A stretch of 64,000 nt of DNA from Acinetobacter chinensis (lineage in GTDB: Bacteria > Pseudomonadota > Gammaproteobacteria > Pseudomonadales > Moraxellaceae). The position numbers and the translations under genes are program-made. Where the stretch lies: contig NZ_CP032134.1 of NCBI RefSeq assembly GCF_002165375.2, positions 868,001 through 932,000 on the forward strand. Reading direction: 5' to 3'. Shown here piece after piece: positions 46,266 to 54,495 of this stretch. Each line of letters starts with the position of its first letter. Position 1 is the first letter of the stretch. Under the pieces are notes generated by a model. That model did not search any database, had not been told where the DNA came from, and was given only the letters and a program-made list of their open reading frames with translations.

Positions 46266-47108
46266 ATGGAACGATCCGAATTTAATATCTTATTTGATAT
46301 TTGCATGAAGCATCAGTGGTTAAGTGAGAAGAAGGAAGCTTTATCACATTTACTATTTGTTGATTGTGAAGATGTTGAAACAAGAAATATAGTAATGCAA
46401 CTAATTGATAAAATAAAGTATATAAAAGATGTTGAATATAATGTGTTATTGAAGGATTTGGCAGAAAATATAATACAAACGGAGTCTGATCCCTCTAAAG
46501 TACAGATTGTGGCAATGACAGGTGATTCTGGTGCAGATAGCGCACAGGCAGTAATTTATAGTTTGAAATCAATTTTAGCTCAAAAGGATTGGGATGGATA
46601 TTTATTCGTAAATCGCTATGACCATTCTTATAAAGAGGCATCAAAAAAAGGATTTAATCATAAAAAAATTATTCTAGTCGATAATTTTATAGGGTCAGGG
46701 GATACTGTTCTAGGACGTATCCAAAGGATTAAGTCACAGTATAGTGCACAGGAAATAGAAATATGTGTCAAAGTGCTTTTTTGTACTGAGTTTGGAAAAA
46801 CTCGTCTAGAAAGTGAGGAAGTAGAGGTTTTCGTTGTCCATGAACTTTTGAAAAAAGTAATAGATGGTTTTTATGATGTTAACGAGGCGAATTTTTTCAA
46901 AGAAAAAATTCGGAATATAGAGTCAAAATTTTTAGAAAATTTTGAAGGCAGACCTCTTCATAGTCTTGGATACAGTGATGGGCAAGTTGCTTTAGCTATT
47001 CAGGATGTAAATACCCCAAATAATGTCCTACCAATTTTTTGGTGGAAATATTATAAAAATACGTCTAAACGCCCAGTTATTCTTCATCGGGCTATGGTGG
47101 ATGCATAA
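46266..47108 (+). CDS. retron-associated phosphoribosyltransferase-fold protein
   Basis: 280 residues from ATG 46266 (a TTG at 46209 would add a hydrophobic leader; neither has a good ribosome binding site). The type I PRTase PRPP-binding loop is present as IILVDNFIGSGDTVLG (about 135-150), and MTGDSGADSAQAV (about 84-96) fits an earlier substrate loop. No glycine-rich purine-salvage hood is recognisable. Followed with a 1-nt overlap (TAATG) by a winged-helix gene, then the retron RNA and reverse transcriptase. This is the gene set of PRTase-type retrons (type III in the published scheme as I recall it, Ec107-like). Likely the toxic effector held in check by the RT-msDNA complex (inference). 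Confidence 0.8.
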   Translation: MERSEFNILFDICMKHQWLSEKKEALSHLLFVDCEDVETRNIVMQLIDKIKYIKDVEYNVLLKDLAENIIQTESDPSKVQIVAMTGDSGADSAQAVIYSLKSILAQKDWDGYLFVNRYDHSYKEASKKGFNHKKIILVDNFIGSGDTVLGRIQRIKSQYSAQEIEICVKVLFCTEFGKTRLESEEVEVFVVHELLKKVIDGFYDVNEANFFKEKIRNIESKFLENFEGRPLHSLGYSDGQVALAIQDVNTPNNVLPIFWWKYYKNTSKRPVILHRAMVDA

Positions 47109-47425
47109 TGAAAAAACTTTCACAAATCGAGCATAGAGTTTTGATTGAATTATTTAAAGCTTCTAACTATAGATTACAGGCTTTTTCTTTAAGTCAAAGG
47201 GTAATACTACCGTTTTCAAAATTCTTAGACACTATATCTGTACTATCTGAAATGAACTTACTAAAAACAAATGGAGCTGTTATTGAGTTAACACAATCGG
47301 GTTTCTATCTGATTTTATCTCAAAAAAAACATAAGACTATTATCAGACAAATACCTAAAGATTTTTTAAGGGAAGGAAAGATTTCATTAAATGAGTTTTA
47401 TGTACCTAGAAGAAGTCTTATGTAA
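47108..47425 (+). CDS. retron-associated winged-helix protein
   Basis: 105 residues. Helix-turn-helix pattern: QIEHRVLIELFKASNYRLQA, LSQRVILPFSKFLDTISVLS (recognition region), MNLLKTNGAVIELTQSGFYL (wing). The basic C-terminus KKHKTIIRQIPKDFLREGKI fits nucleic acid contact. Its start codon overlaps the PRTase stop, so the two are made together. In tripartite retrons such DNA-binding proteins sit with the effector and may recognise msDNA. Ends 18 nt before the predicted msr-msd RNA. Confidence 0.75.
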   Translation: MKKLSQIEHRVLIELFKASNYRLQAFSLSQRVILPFSKFLDTISVLSEMNLLKTNGAVIELTQSGFYLILSQKKHKTIIRQIPKDFLREGKISLNEFYVPRRSLM

Positions 47426-47443
47426 TGTTGTATACTCTATACG

Positions 47444-47648
47444 CCTATAGAGATTAGCAAATTGAAGTGAAGTCGCTTCTAGTGTTAAGGTCTCAATGAC
47501 CTGGACTTAATCTCGAAAATTTATCAATTTTCTCGTTTAAGTCGTGAACAGCTATCGCTGATTCACAGTGATAAACAAAATAGCTTTTGCTCTACGCAAA
47601 ATCAATTTTGTTTATCACAGAGCAAGTAAAGAAAGTAATCTCTATAGG
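47444..47648 (+). ncRNA. retron msr-msd RNA
   Basis: The ends are a perfect 13-nt complementary pair: a1 CCTATAGAGATTA (47444-47456) and a2 TAATCTCTATAGG (47636-47648). G47457, directly after a1 in the context TTAGC, is the candidate 2'-5' branching guanosine. Hairpins in order: 47464-47479 (GAAG/CTTC), 47488-47502 (AGGTC/GACCT), 47504-47543 (GACTTAA/TTAAGTC with inner GAAAATT/AATTTTC), 47544-47566 (GTGAACAGC/GCTG-TTCAC), and a long one at 47568-47618 with a 14-bp perfect stem GTGATAAACAAAAT plus an inner TTTTGC/GCAAAA. The first two should be msr, the long one msd. The reverse transcriptase begins 10 nt after a2. Confidence 0.85.
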
Positions 47649-47658
47649 TTTTTATCTT

Positions 47659-48681
47659 ATGCAATTATCACAATGGGAAACTTACTTTCAAGATATTGGT
47701 ATTTCTGAACAATATATTGATGAGTATCTTGAAATAATTTCCAAATTGTCAAAAAAAAAATTACCTATTATTTTTGAAATTGAACAGTTTTCAAAGCTTG
47801 TAGGTATTGAGTTAAATATTTTATATAAAATGATATTCTCGCCTGAGAGTTTTTATCATGAATTTTATATTAAGAAGAAAAAAGGTGGGCGTAGAAAAAT
47901 TGTTGTACCATTCCCTTCACTTTTATTAATCCAAAGATGGATATATAAAAATATACTTTTGAAGTGTACTTGCCATAGTAATATTCACGGTTTTATACAA
48001 AAAAAATCAATTATTACTAATGCTAAAGCACATATAGGAGGACGCGATTTTTTAAAATTAGATTTGCAAAATTTCTTTCCTAGTATTTCATTGAATTGGG
48101 TTGTTCGGTATTTTAATGAACTTGGTTATCCTAAAAAAATTTCTTTTTATCTTGCAAGGCTATGTTGCTATGAGGAAGGGTTAGGTCAAGGCGCGCCTAC
48201 CAGTCCTTTTTTGTCAAACTTACTACTTTTTTCTTTAGATAAGCGTTTAAATAATTTGGCTAAAAAAAATGAATCTACTTATACAAGGTATGCTGATGAT
48301 ATAGTATTTTCAGGTGAAAAAATTACAAAGGGTTTTTATAGTTTAGTAGAATCAATTGTTGGTGATTTCGGTTTGACTTTAAATGAGTCTAAAACTCAAT
48401 TGAGAAAAAATAAAACTCAAAATATTATTACTGGTATTGTTGTCGTAAATGATGGAATAAAAATTCCGAAAACTTATAAGAAAAAAATTAGACAAGAAAT
48501 TTATTATATTAATAAATATGGTTTGATGTCGCATTTATCTAAAATACGAAATAAAAACCCTACATATTTATTATCTTTGTTAGGAAAAATAAATTATGTG
48601 TTAAGTGTAGAAAATGATAATCAAGAATTTAAAGACTATCAAAAAAAAATGGAAAATTTTATAAAAAATCCCCTCAACTGA
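47659..48681 (+). CDS. retron reverse transcriptase
   Basis: 340 residues from ATG 47659. Reverse transcriptase motifs: the retron-specific NAxxH as NAKAH (121-125), FLKLDLQNFFPSI (motif A, Asp135), GLGQGAPTSPFLSN (about 174-187), catalytic YADD (211-214), and the retron (V/I)TG motif as ITG (257-259). No maturase or endonuclease domain, so it is not a group II intron protein. It reverse-transcribes the adjoining msr-msd RNA into branched msDNA. The likely ribosome binding site ATAGG (47644-47648) is the last part of a2. Strikingly AT-rich compared with neighbours. Confidence 0.93.
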   Translation: MQLSQWETYFQDIGISEQYIDEYLEIISKLSKKKLPIIFEIEQFSKLVGIELNILYKMIFSPESFYHEFYIKKKKGGRRKIVVPFPSLLLIQRWIYKNILLKCTCHSNIHGFIQKKSIITNAKAHIGGRDFLKLDLQNFFPSISLNWVVRYFNELGYPKKISFYLARLCCYEEGLGQGAPTSPFLSNLLLFSLDKRLNNLAKKNESTYTRYADDIVFSGEKITKGFYSLVESIVGDFGLTLNESKTQLRKNKTQNIITGIVVVNDGIKIPKTYKKKIRQEIYYINKYGLMSHLSKIRNKNPTYLLSLLGKINYVLSVENDNQEFKDYQKKMENFIKNPLN

Positions 48682-48692
48682 GGGGATTTTTT
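48663..48692 (+). terminator. retron operon terminator
   Basis: AAAAAATCCCCTC-aact-GAGGGGATTTTTT. It contains the reverse transcriptase stop codon in its loop, so the operon ends here. Confidence 0.9.
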
Positions 48693-48765
48693 GCATCAAA
48701 CTATAGAGGTGGTCCCACTTGTTTGAACAACTAAAAGCGTATTTATAAGTGATATTCCGCTCTAG

Positions 48766-49506
48766 TTAAGCCACCTTGTTTTGTTGGGGTAGCTGATCAT
48801 AGTAAAACTCATTTGGTGTCATTTTGTCTAGACTCGAATGAGGTCGTTTCAAATTATAAAACTCAAAATATGCACTTAATTGCTTTTTCGCATCTGTGAC
48901 ACTGCTATAAGCTTTGAGATACACCTCTTCATATTTAACGCTCCGCCATAATCGTTCAACCATCACATTATCTACCCATCGACCTTTACCATCCATACTG
49001 ATTTGAATGCCATTTGATTTCAATACATCAATAAATGCATCACTGGTAAACTGGCTGCCTTGGTCTGTATTAAATATTTCAGGTCGACCATATTTTTCAA
49101 TCGCTTCATTTAAAGCCGAAATACAAAAATCCACCTCCATACTAATCGATACCCTATGCGCAAGTACCTTGCGGCTATGCCAATCAATCACAGCACATAA
49201 ATAAACAAAGCCTTTTGCCATAGGGATATACGTTATATCCGTAGACCACACTTGATTACTGCGCTGAATAGCCAACCCTTTGAGCAGATATGGATATTTA
49301 CGGTGAGCTTGATTAGCCTGGCTTAAATTTGGTTTGCAATATAACGCCTGAATACCCATTTTCTTCATTAAAGTACGTGTATGACGTCGTCCTATATGAT
49401 GTCCTTGACGATTCAACAAATCACGCATCATACGACTGCCTGCAAAAGGATATTGCATATGTAATTCATCAATACATCGCATCAGCTTCAGATCTGATGC
49501 ACTCAC
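48766..49506 (-). CDS. IS3-family OrfB transposase (copy 2)
   Basis: 246 residues from the first ATG, identical in sequence to the copy-1 OrfB, with DDE residues in STDITYIPM, FNTDQGSQF and NVMVERLWRS. Expressed as a fusion with OrfA through the minus-strand heptamer T-TTT-TTA at 49644-49638. Confidence 0.93.
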   Translation of the reverse strand: MSASDLKLMRCIDELHMQYPFAGSRMMRDLLNRQGHHIGRRHTRTLMKKMGIQALYCKPNLSQANQAHRKYPYLLKGLAIQRSNQVWSTDITYIPMAKGFVYLCAVIDWHSRKVLAHRVSISMEVDFCISALNEAIEKYGRPEIFNTDQGSQFTSDAFIDVLKSNGIQISMDGKGRWVDNVMVERLWRSVKYEEVYLKAYSSVTDAKKQLSAYFEFYNLKRPHSSLDKMTPNEFYYDQLPQQNKVA

Positions 49507-49592
49507 AGGTTTTGGGCGATAGTAATAACAACCACGGGAGACTTTCAGCAGCTTAGCTTGCTTAGATACTGAAATCTGAAGTGAGTCGTCGA

Positions 49593-49898
49593 TTAACTTT
49601 TGTGGTTGAAGCGGCCCAGTTTCTTCAACACACCTTCTAAAAAATCAATTTCTAATGCCTGCTCACCGATTTTTGCATGTAGTTTTTTTAGATCGATGGG
49701 TGGTTCTGTTGGAGCTTTTGATTGATCGAAAGCTTGCGAGGAAGCTGAGATCAATTGATTTTTCCAGTCAATAATTTGGTTTTGATGAACATCAAACTCA
49801 GCACTCAATTCAGCAAGTGTTTTTTCTGCTTTAATCGCAGCAAGTGCTACCTTAGCTTTAAAATCATTTGAATGATTTCTTCTTGGTCTACGTGCCAT
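49593..49898 (-). CDS. IS3-family OrfA (copy 2)
   Basis: 101 residues from MARRPRRNHSNDF, identical to copy 1: helix-turn-helix followed by a dimerisation helix (LHAKIGEQALEIDFLEGVLK). GGAG precedes the ATG at 49898. Confidence 0.93.
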   Translation of the reverse strand: MARRPRRNHSNDFKAKVALAAIKAEKTLAELSAEFDVHQNQIIDWKNQLISASSQAFDQSKAPTEPPIDLKKLHAKIGEQALEIDFLEGVLKKLGRFNHKS

Positions 49899-49997
49899 AA
49901 AATACTCCATATATTGATGTTTATAACATCATTTGAGGAGCAGAATATCACTTATAGGAGTTGTTCAAATTTACGGATCCATCTCTCTATCAACACC

Positions 49998-50086
49998 TTA
50001 AAGCGCCGTAATCTGCTCCATATTCGCTTTAATTTGCGCTAATTGGTCAGTAAACTCAGAAAGTTCTACTTTCTCGTCTTCAACCA
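49998..50086 (-). repeat. diverged duplicate of the valS 3' end
   Basis: 89 bp that match 50544-50632 with roughly a dozen differences. On the minus strand it reads EDEKVELSEFTDQLAQIKAN, then MEQITAL and a stop, against GEKVKLAEFADQLAKIKANM, then EQIAAL in valS. Many changes are synonymous and several alter the protein, so it was imported from another strain or species rather than copied locally. It marks the edge of DNA inserted behind valS. Confidence 0.9.
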
Positions 50087-50114
50087 AATTAGATCGAACT
50101 ATTAAAACATATCT

Positions 50115-50447
50115 TTAAATTAACCCAACGGCTAATGACCCTAAAAAGCAGTAACTAATTAGAAAAACTAGTGTTTTTAGGGTTAGTCTTAAATGGCTAT
50201 TTTTCTCAAAATATACTTTGGCTATTCGCTTATAATTTTTTGTGCATTCTGATGAGTCAATTACAAGATAAATAATGCTAATGATTAAAAAAAACTGGCT
50301 AACAAGTTGTATATCTTGTGCGCTAAAATGTGAGCCTTTTGCAAAAAATAGACCTATTGTTACAGGGACAATGATACTCAAACCAAAGTGATTTAATCTT
50401 TCAAAATATTTATCGGCTATATTATTACTGTGATTAAGTATTATCAT
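50115..50447 (-). CDS. small membrane protein of unknown function
   Basis: 110 residues with three hydrophobic stretches: FGLSIIVPVTIGLFF (about 22-36), LVSQFFLIISIIYLVI (about 48-63) and TLVFLISYCFLGSLAVGLI (about 92-110). Not recognised. No strong ribosome binding site before the ATG at 50447. AT-rich and sandwiched between the true valS end and the imported valS end, so it belongs to the accessory insert. A small membrane effector or immunity protein is conceivable but unsupported. Confidence 0.55.
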   Translation of the reverse strand: MIILNHSNNIADKYFERLNHFGLSIIVPVTIGLFFAKGSHFSAQDIQLVSQFFLIISIIYLVIDSSECTKNYKRIAKVYFEKNSHLRLTLKTLVFLISYCFLGSLAVGLI

Positions 50448-50502
50448 ATTTAAAAACTCAATATTATTTAGGTTTATTTTAATATAGGTTGTTTTTTTGC
50501 AT

Positions 50503-50530
50503 AAAAAAAGCCCAATGATGGGCTTTTTTT
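50503..50530 (-). terminator. valS terminator
   Basis: AAAAAAAGCCCAATGATGGG followed by CTTTTTTT. Stem AAGCCCA/TGGGCTT, 14 bp past the valS stop. Confidence 0.9.
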
Positions 50531-50543
50531 ATAGTTTAATTAA

Positions 50544-53438
50544 TTAAAGCGCCGCAATCTGCTCCATATTCGCTTTAATCTTCGCTAACTGATCAGCAAA
50601 CTCAGCAAGTTTCACTTTCTCGCCCTCAACCACAGCAGCAGGAGCTTTTGCTACAAAACCTTCATTACCTAGTTTAGTGGCAATCTGGTCATGTTGCTTT
50701 TGAACCTTATCAAAGTCTTTTTGTAGACGACCCAATTCAGCTTTAGGATCAATCAAGCCTTTAATCGGAACGAATACAGACACGTGACCAACTACACTCG
50801 ATGATGACAATGGCGGTTGCTCAGCATTTGCAAGGAAAGTAATGCTTTCAACTTTAGCCAATGCTTTAAACAACGGTTCAATACGAGCAATCTGTGCTTT
50901 TTCAGCATCAGTGGTGTTTTGAAGCAACACAGGCAATAAACGTGCATTACCTAAGCCCATTTCACCACGGATATTACGTACCGCACCAATCAAACCTTGA
51001 AGCCATTGCATATCTGCTTCCGCTTGATCATTGATCTTCGCTTCGTCAGCAACAGGGTACTTCGCCAACATGATGGTTTCGCCTTGAATACCGATCATAG
51101 GCGCAAGCGTCTGCCAGATTTCTTCAGTCAAATACGGCATTAACGGGTGAGCAAGACGTAACGCAGCTTCCATGACAGATAAAAGCACACGACGTACTTC
51201 AGCTTTACGTTCTTCAGCGACATTTTCATCATTCAGAACAGGCTTAGTCAGCTCTACATACCAGTCACAGTATTCATTCCAGATGAATTCATAAATCGCT
51301 TGTGCAGCCAGGTCCAAACGATAAGTTGCAAATGCAGTTTGAACCGCAGCTTCCGCTTTCTGTAAACGGCTCACGATCCATTGTTCAGGCAATTCCCAAA
51401 GATCAGGACGTGCAGTCTGACCAACAGTCTGACCTTCAACATTCATCAGAACGAAACGTGTACCATTCCAGATTTTATTGGCAAAGTTACGGTAGCCTTC
51501 AACACGTTTCATGTCGAATTTGATGTCACGACCAGTGTTTGCCAATGCACAGAATGTGAAACGAACCGCATCTGTACCATAAGCCTGAATCCCTTCAGGG
51601 AATTCTTTACGGGTCGCTTTTTCGATTTTTGGCGCAGTTTTCGGGTTCATCAAACCAGTGGTACGTTTCTGTACCAAAGTTTCAAGATCAACACCATCAA
51701 TCAAATCTAATGGGTCAAGGACGTTACCTTTAGACTTAGACATTTTCTGACCTTCGCCATCACGGACTAAACCATGTACATACACAGTTTTGAACGGAAC
51801 TTGTGGTGTACCATCTTCATTTTTCATGAAGTGCAGCGTAAACATAATCATACGTGCAACCCAGAAGAAAATGATGTCAAAACCAGTCACAAGTACGTCA
51901 GTTGGGTGGAACGTATTTAAGAAATAGTTTTCTTTATCTTTCTCAGCATCGCCAGTCCAGCCTAAAGTTGAGAATGTCCAAAGTGCAGATGAGAACCATG
52001 TATCCAGAACGTCTTCGTCCTGTTTCAGTTCAACATCAGTAGCGATGTCGTTCTTCGCACGAACTTCCTCTTCGTTACGACCGACATAGATATTGCCTTC
52101 AGCATCGTACCAAGCAGGGATACGGTGACCCCACCACAATTGACGTGAAATACACCAGTCCTGAATGTTATTCATCCAAGCCATGTACATGTTGCTGTAT
52201 TGCTCAGGTACAAATTTGATGTCGCCATCTTTCACCGCTTTGATTGCAGGTTCAGCAAGTGGCGCAATTTTTACATACCACTGGTCTGTCAATAACGGCT
52301 CAACGATTACACCTGAACGGTCACCACGAGGTGGCTTCAATGTGTACGGTTGGATTTGATCCAGCCAGCCTTCAGCTTCAGCTTGTTCAACCAGTTTTTT
52401 ACGTGCAGCAAAACGCTCTAAACCAACATAATCAGCAGGTGCTGCGATGGTTTTAGAAATCTGTTCGCCCGCTTTCGCGATGTATTCAAATTCAGCCAGA
52501 ATTTCAGCATTTTTGTTGAAAATGTTGATAATTGGCAATTCACAGCGTTTACCCACTTCATAGTCATTGAAGTCATGAGCAGGGGTAATTTTTACACAGC
52601 CTGTACCGAATTCTTTGTCTACATACTCATCTTTGACAATCGCAACTGCACGACCTGTGATTGGCAGGATAATATTTTTACCGACCAATGGTGCATAGCG
52701 TTCATCATCAGGTGCAACTGCAACAGCAGTATCACCTAACAGAGTTTCAGGACGAGTGGTTGCAACTACGATGTAATCTTTACCATCGTGGGTACGCAGT
52801 GATTTATCTTCAAAGAAATATTTGAAATGCCACAGTGAACCTTGTTCTTCTTTATCAGACTCAACTTCTAAGTCAGAAAGGGCGGTCTGTAGTTTAGGAT
52901 CCCAGTTTACAAGACGTTTACCACGGTAGATCAGACCATCTTCGTGTAATTTAACGAAGACTTCTTTTACTGCATTTGATAAACCTTCATCCATGGTGAA
53001 GCGTTCACGTGACCAGTCTACAGAAGAACCCAGACGACGGATCTGGTTGGTAATATTGCCACCTGACTGTTCTTTCCATTCCCAGATTTTTTCGATGAAT
53101 TTTTCACGACCAAGATCATGACGGCTGACACCTTGCGCACCAAGCTGACGTTCAACCACCATTTGGGTTGCGATACCCGCATGGTCTGTCCCTGGTTGCC
53201 ATAAGGTATTTTTGCCAGACATACGGTTATAACGGGTCAGCGCATCCATAATGGCATTGTTAAAACCATGACCCATGTGCAGGCTGCCAGTGACGTTCGG
53301 CGGCGGAATCATGATACAGAATGAATCACCTTCACCGGATGGCTTGAAGTAGCCTTTCTCTTCCCAGGTCTGGTACCATTTTTTTTCGATCTCAGTCGGA
53401 TCGTAGGTCGTAGCAATATTTTGCGCTGAATCAGTCAT
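50544..53438 (-). CDS. valS: valyl-tRNA synthetase
   Basis: 964 residues, the usual length. Class I synthetase charging tRNA-Val. HIGH motif as PNVTGSLHMGHGFNNA (about 49-64), editing CP1 domain with TTRPETLLGDTAVAV, KMSKS loop GEGQKMSKSKGNVLDP, and a C-terminal coiled-coil arm (ELGRLQKDFDKVQKQHDQIA) that binds tRNA. Intact despite DNA insertion immediately beyond its 3' end, where an imported copy of its last codons lies. Confidence 0.97.
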   Translation of the reverse strand: MTDSAQNIATTYDPTEIEKKWYQTWEEKGYFKPSGEGDSFCIMIPPPNVTGSLHMGHGFNNAIMDALTRYNRMSGKNTLWQPGTDHAGIATQMVVERQLGAQGVSRHDLGREKFIEKIWEWKEQSGGNITNQIRRLGSSVDWSRERFTMDEGLSNAVKEVFVKLHEDGLIYRGKRLVNWDPKLQTALSDLEVESDKEEQGSLWHFKYFFEDKSLRTHDGKDYIVVATTRPETLLGDTAVAVAPDDERYAPLVGKNIILPITGRAVAIVKDEYVDKEFGTGCVKITPAHDFNDYEVGKRCELPIINIFNKNAEILAEFEYIAKAGEQISKTIAAPADYVGLERFAARKKLVEQAEAEGWLDQIQPYTLKPPRGDRSGVIVEPLLTDQWYVKIAPLAEPAIKAVKDGDIKFVPEQYSNMYMAWMNNIQDWCISRQLWWGHRIPAWYDAEGNIYVGRNEEEVRAKNDIATDVELKQDEDVLDTWFSSALWTFSTLGWTGDAEKDKENYFLNTFHPTDVLVTGFDIIFFWVARMIMFTLHFMKNEDGTPQVPFKTVYVHGLVRDGEGQKMSKSKGNVLDPLDLIDGVDLETLVQKRTTGLMNPKTAPKIEKATRKEFPEGIQAYGTDAVRFTFCALANTGRDIKFDMKRVEGYRNFANKIWNGTRFVLMNVEGQTVGQTARPDLWELPEQWIVSRLQKAEAAVQTAFATYRLDLAAQAIYEFIWNEYCDWYVELTKPVLNDENVAEERKAEVRRVLLSVMEAALRLAHPLMPYLTEEIWQTLAPMIGIQGETIMLAKYPVADEAKINDQAEADMQWLQGLIGAVRNIRGEMGLGNARLLPVLLQNTTDAEKAQIARIEPLFKALAKVESITFLANAEQPPLSSSSVVGHVSVFVPIKGLIDPKAELGRLQKDFDKVQKQHDQIATKLGNEGFVAKAPAAVVEGEKVKLAEFADQLAKIKANMEQIAAL

Positions 53439-53776
53439 AGTAAAAACAGTTCAAAAGTGAGTAAAAAATTGCATCTATTGTAGCAAAATATTTGCAGACG
53501 ATGTTGTTCCGGACAGCTCCAGTACTGATTTTTAATCATGTCTCAGTCTGTGCCGGTATTCTGTCTGTTCCAGGCTTTGTGAATTACACCAGTGCATCAT
53601 CATGAGGGCAGAATTACAACAGGAATGGGCATGCAGTTGATTCAGAGTGTTTTTATAAAAAATATTAATTTATGTAATAGGTTGAAAAAGACAATGAAGC
53701 CATAAGAGTGCTTTGCTAAGATGCTGAGCATGGAACAATTATTCAAATAAAATCAGTCAAAGGGTTGTACATATAA
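53439..53776. other. 338-bp gap upstream of valS
   Basis: Divergent intergenic region holding promoters for valS (minus) and the following plus-strand gene. No open frame of note and no clear leader or T-box-like structure. Confidence 0.5.
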
Positions 53777-54472
53777 ATGACATATAAAATTGATCTGCTG
53801 ATAAATCAGAATACATATCGCGAGCTGGTGGAAATAACCCAGCATCTTAATCATGGTGAAAAGCAGGACGTGGCAAAACGTCTGGGCAAGGCATTTACAG
53901 ATATGTCCTGTCAGGTGCTGGATCAGGTGTTCGGTAAGCTGCTGAATGAACAGCGCAGTAACAAGGATCTGACGCCTGAAAGCCTGAAAAAACTTAAAGA
54001 AGCAGAACAGATTTTTGACCAGATTGAGGGCGCACTCAAGAAATACATGCCGTGGTCAATTTCATTTTTCAGCAATGACCGTTTAAAACCGGTTGCCAAT
54101 CATATCCTGAAAAAGTTTGAACCTTCTGATGCCGAGCAGGTGGTGATGTATTATCAGCTGGACAATCAGCTGGGTGAGCAGGCGTACACTAATATTCAGA
54201 AGCTGATTGAGGGAAATGCACAGGTGTTTCCGGCTACAATTAAAAATCTGATTCAGATTGTGGACTTAGGGGTTTCTGAGTTTATCCGTGATCCCAAAAC
54301 ATTACTGAAGTTTAATTTTGTGGTCGATAAAACGCTGAACGGTGTCATCAATATGGTGACCAGTACAGGTTATAAACGGCTTGAAAAAGTTGCCGATGAA
54401 TTTGACGCGAAAAATATAGAAAAAACGAAGCATTATGCTGAACACTTTGTTAAATTCATTCATCAGGTTTAA
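53777..54472 (+). CDS. conserved protein of unknown function
   Basis: 231 residues, soluble and largely helical, no signal peptide. Opens MTYKIDLLINQNTYRELVEI; contains LGKAFTDMSCQVLDQVFGKL and a late FIRDPKTLLKFNFVVDKTLN. I know similar Acinetobacter proteins only as hypothetical. It precedes an SDR gene by 23 bp, so the two are probably one operon. Confidence 0.75.
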   Translation: MTYKIDLLINQNTYRELVEITQHLNHGEKQDVAKRLGKAFTDMSCQVLDQVFGKLLNEQRSNKDLTPESLKKLKEAEQIFDQIEGALKKYMPWSISFFSNDRLKPVANHILKKFEPSDAEQVVMYYQLDNQLGEQAYTNIQKLIEGNAQVFPATIKNLIQIVDLGVSEFIRDPKTLLKFNFVVDKTLNGVINMVTSTGYKRLEKVADEFDAKNIEKTKHYAEHFVKFIHQV

Positions 54473-54495
54473 CGGTAAAATATAAGGAAATTAAG

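Larger units (their letters stand above)
48705..49986 (-). mobile_element. IS3-family insertion sequence, copy 2 (inverted)
   Basis: Same 1282-bp element as at 7716-8997, in reverse orientation, with target repeat CTAT (48701-48704 and 49987-49990). Both encoded proteins match copy 1 exactly. It lies between the retron terminator and the valS 3' duplicate, disrupting no obvious gene. Confidence 0.95.

Noticed and set aside
47587..48681. Group II intron reverse transcriptase
   Set aside because: No maturase or endonuclease domain, no intron domains V/VI, and the NAxxH motif plus a1/a2 RNA are retron features.
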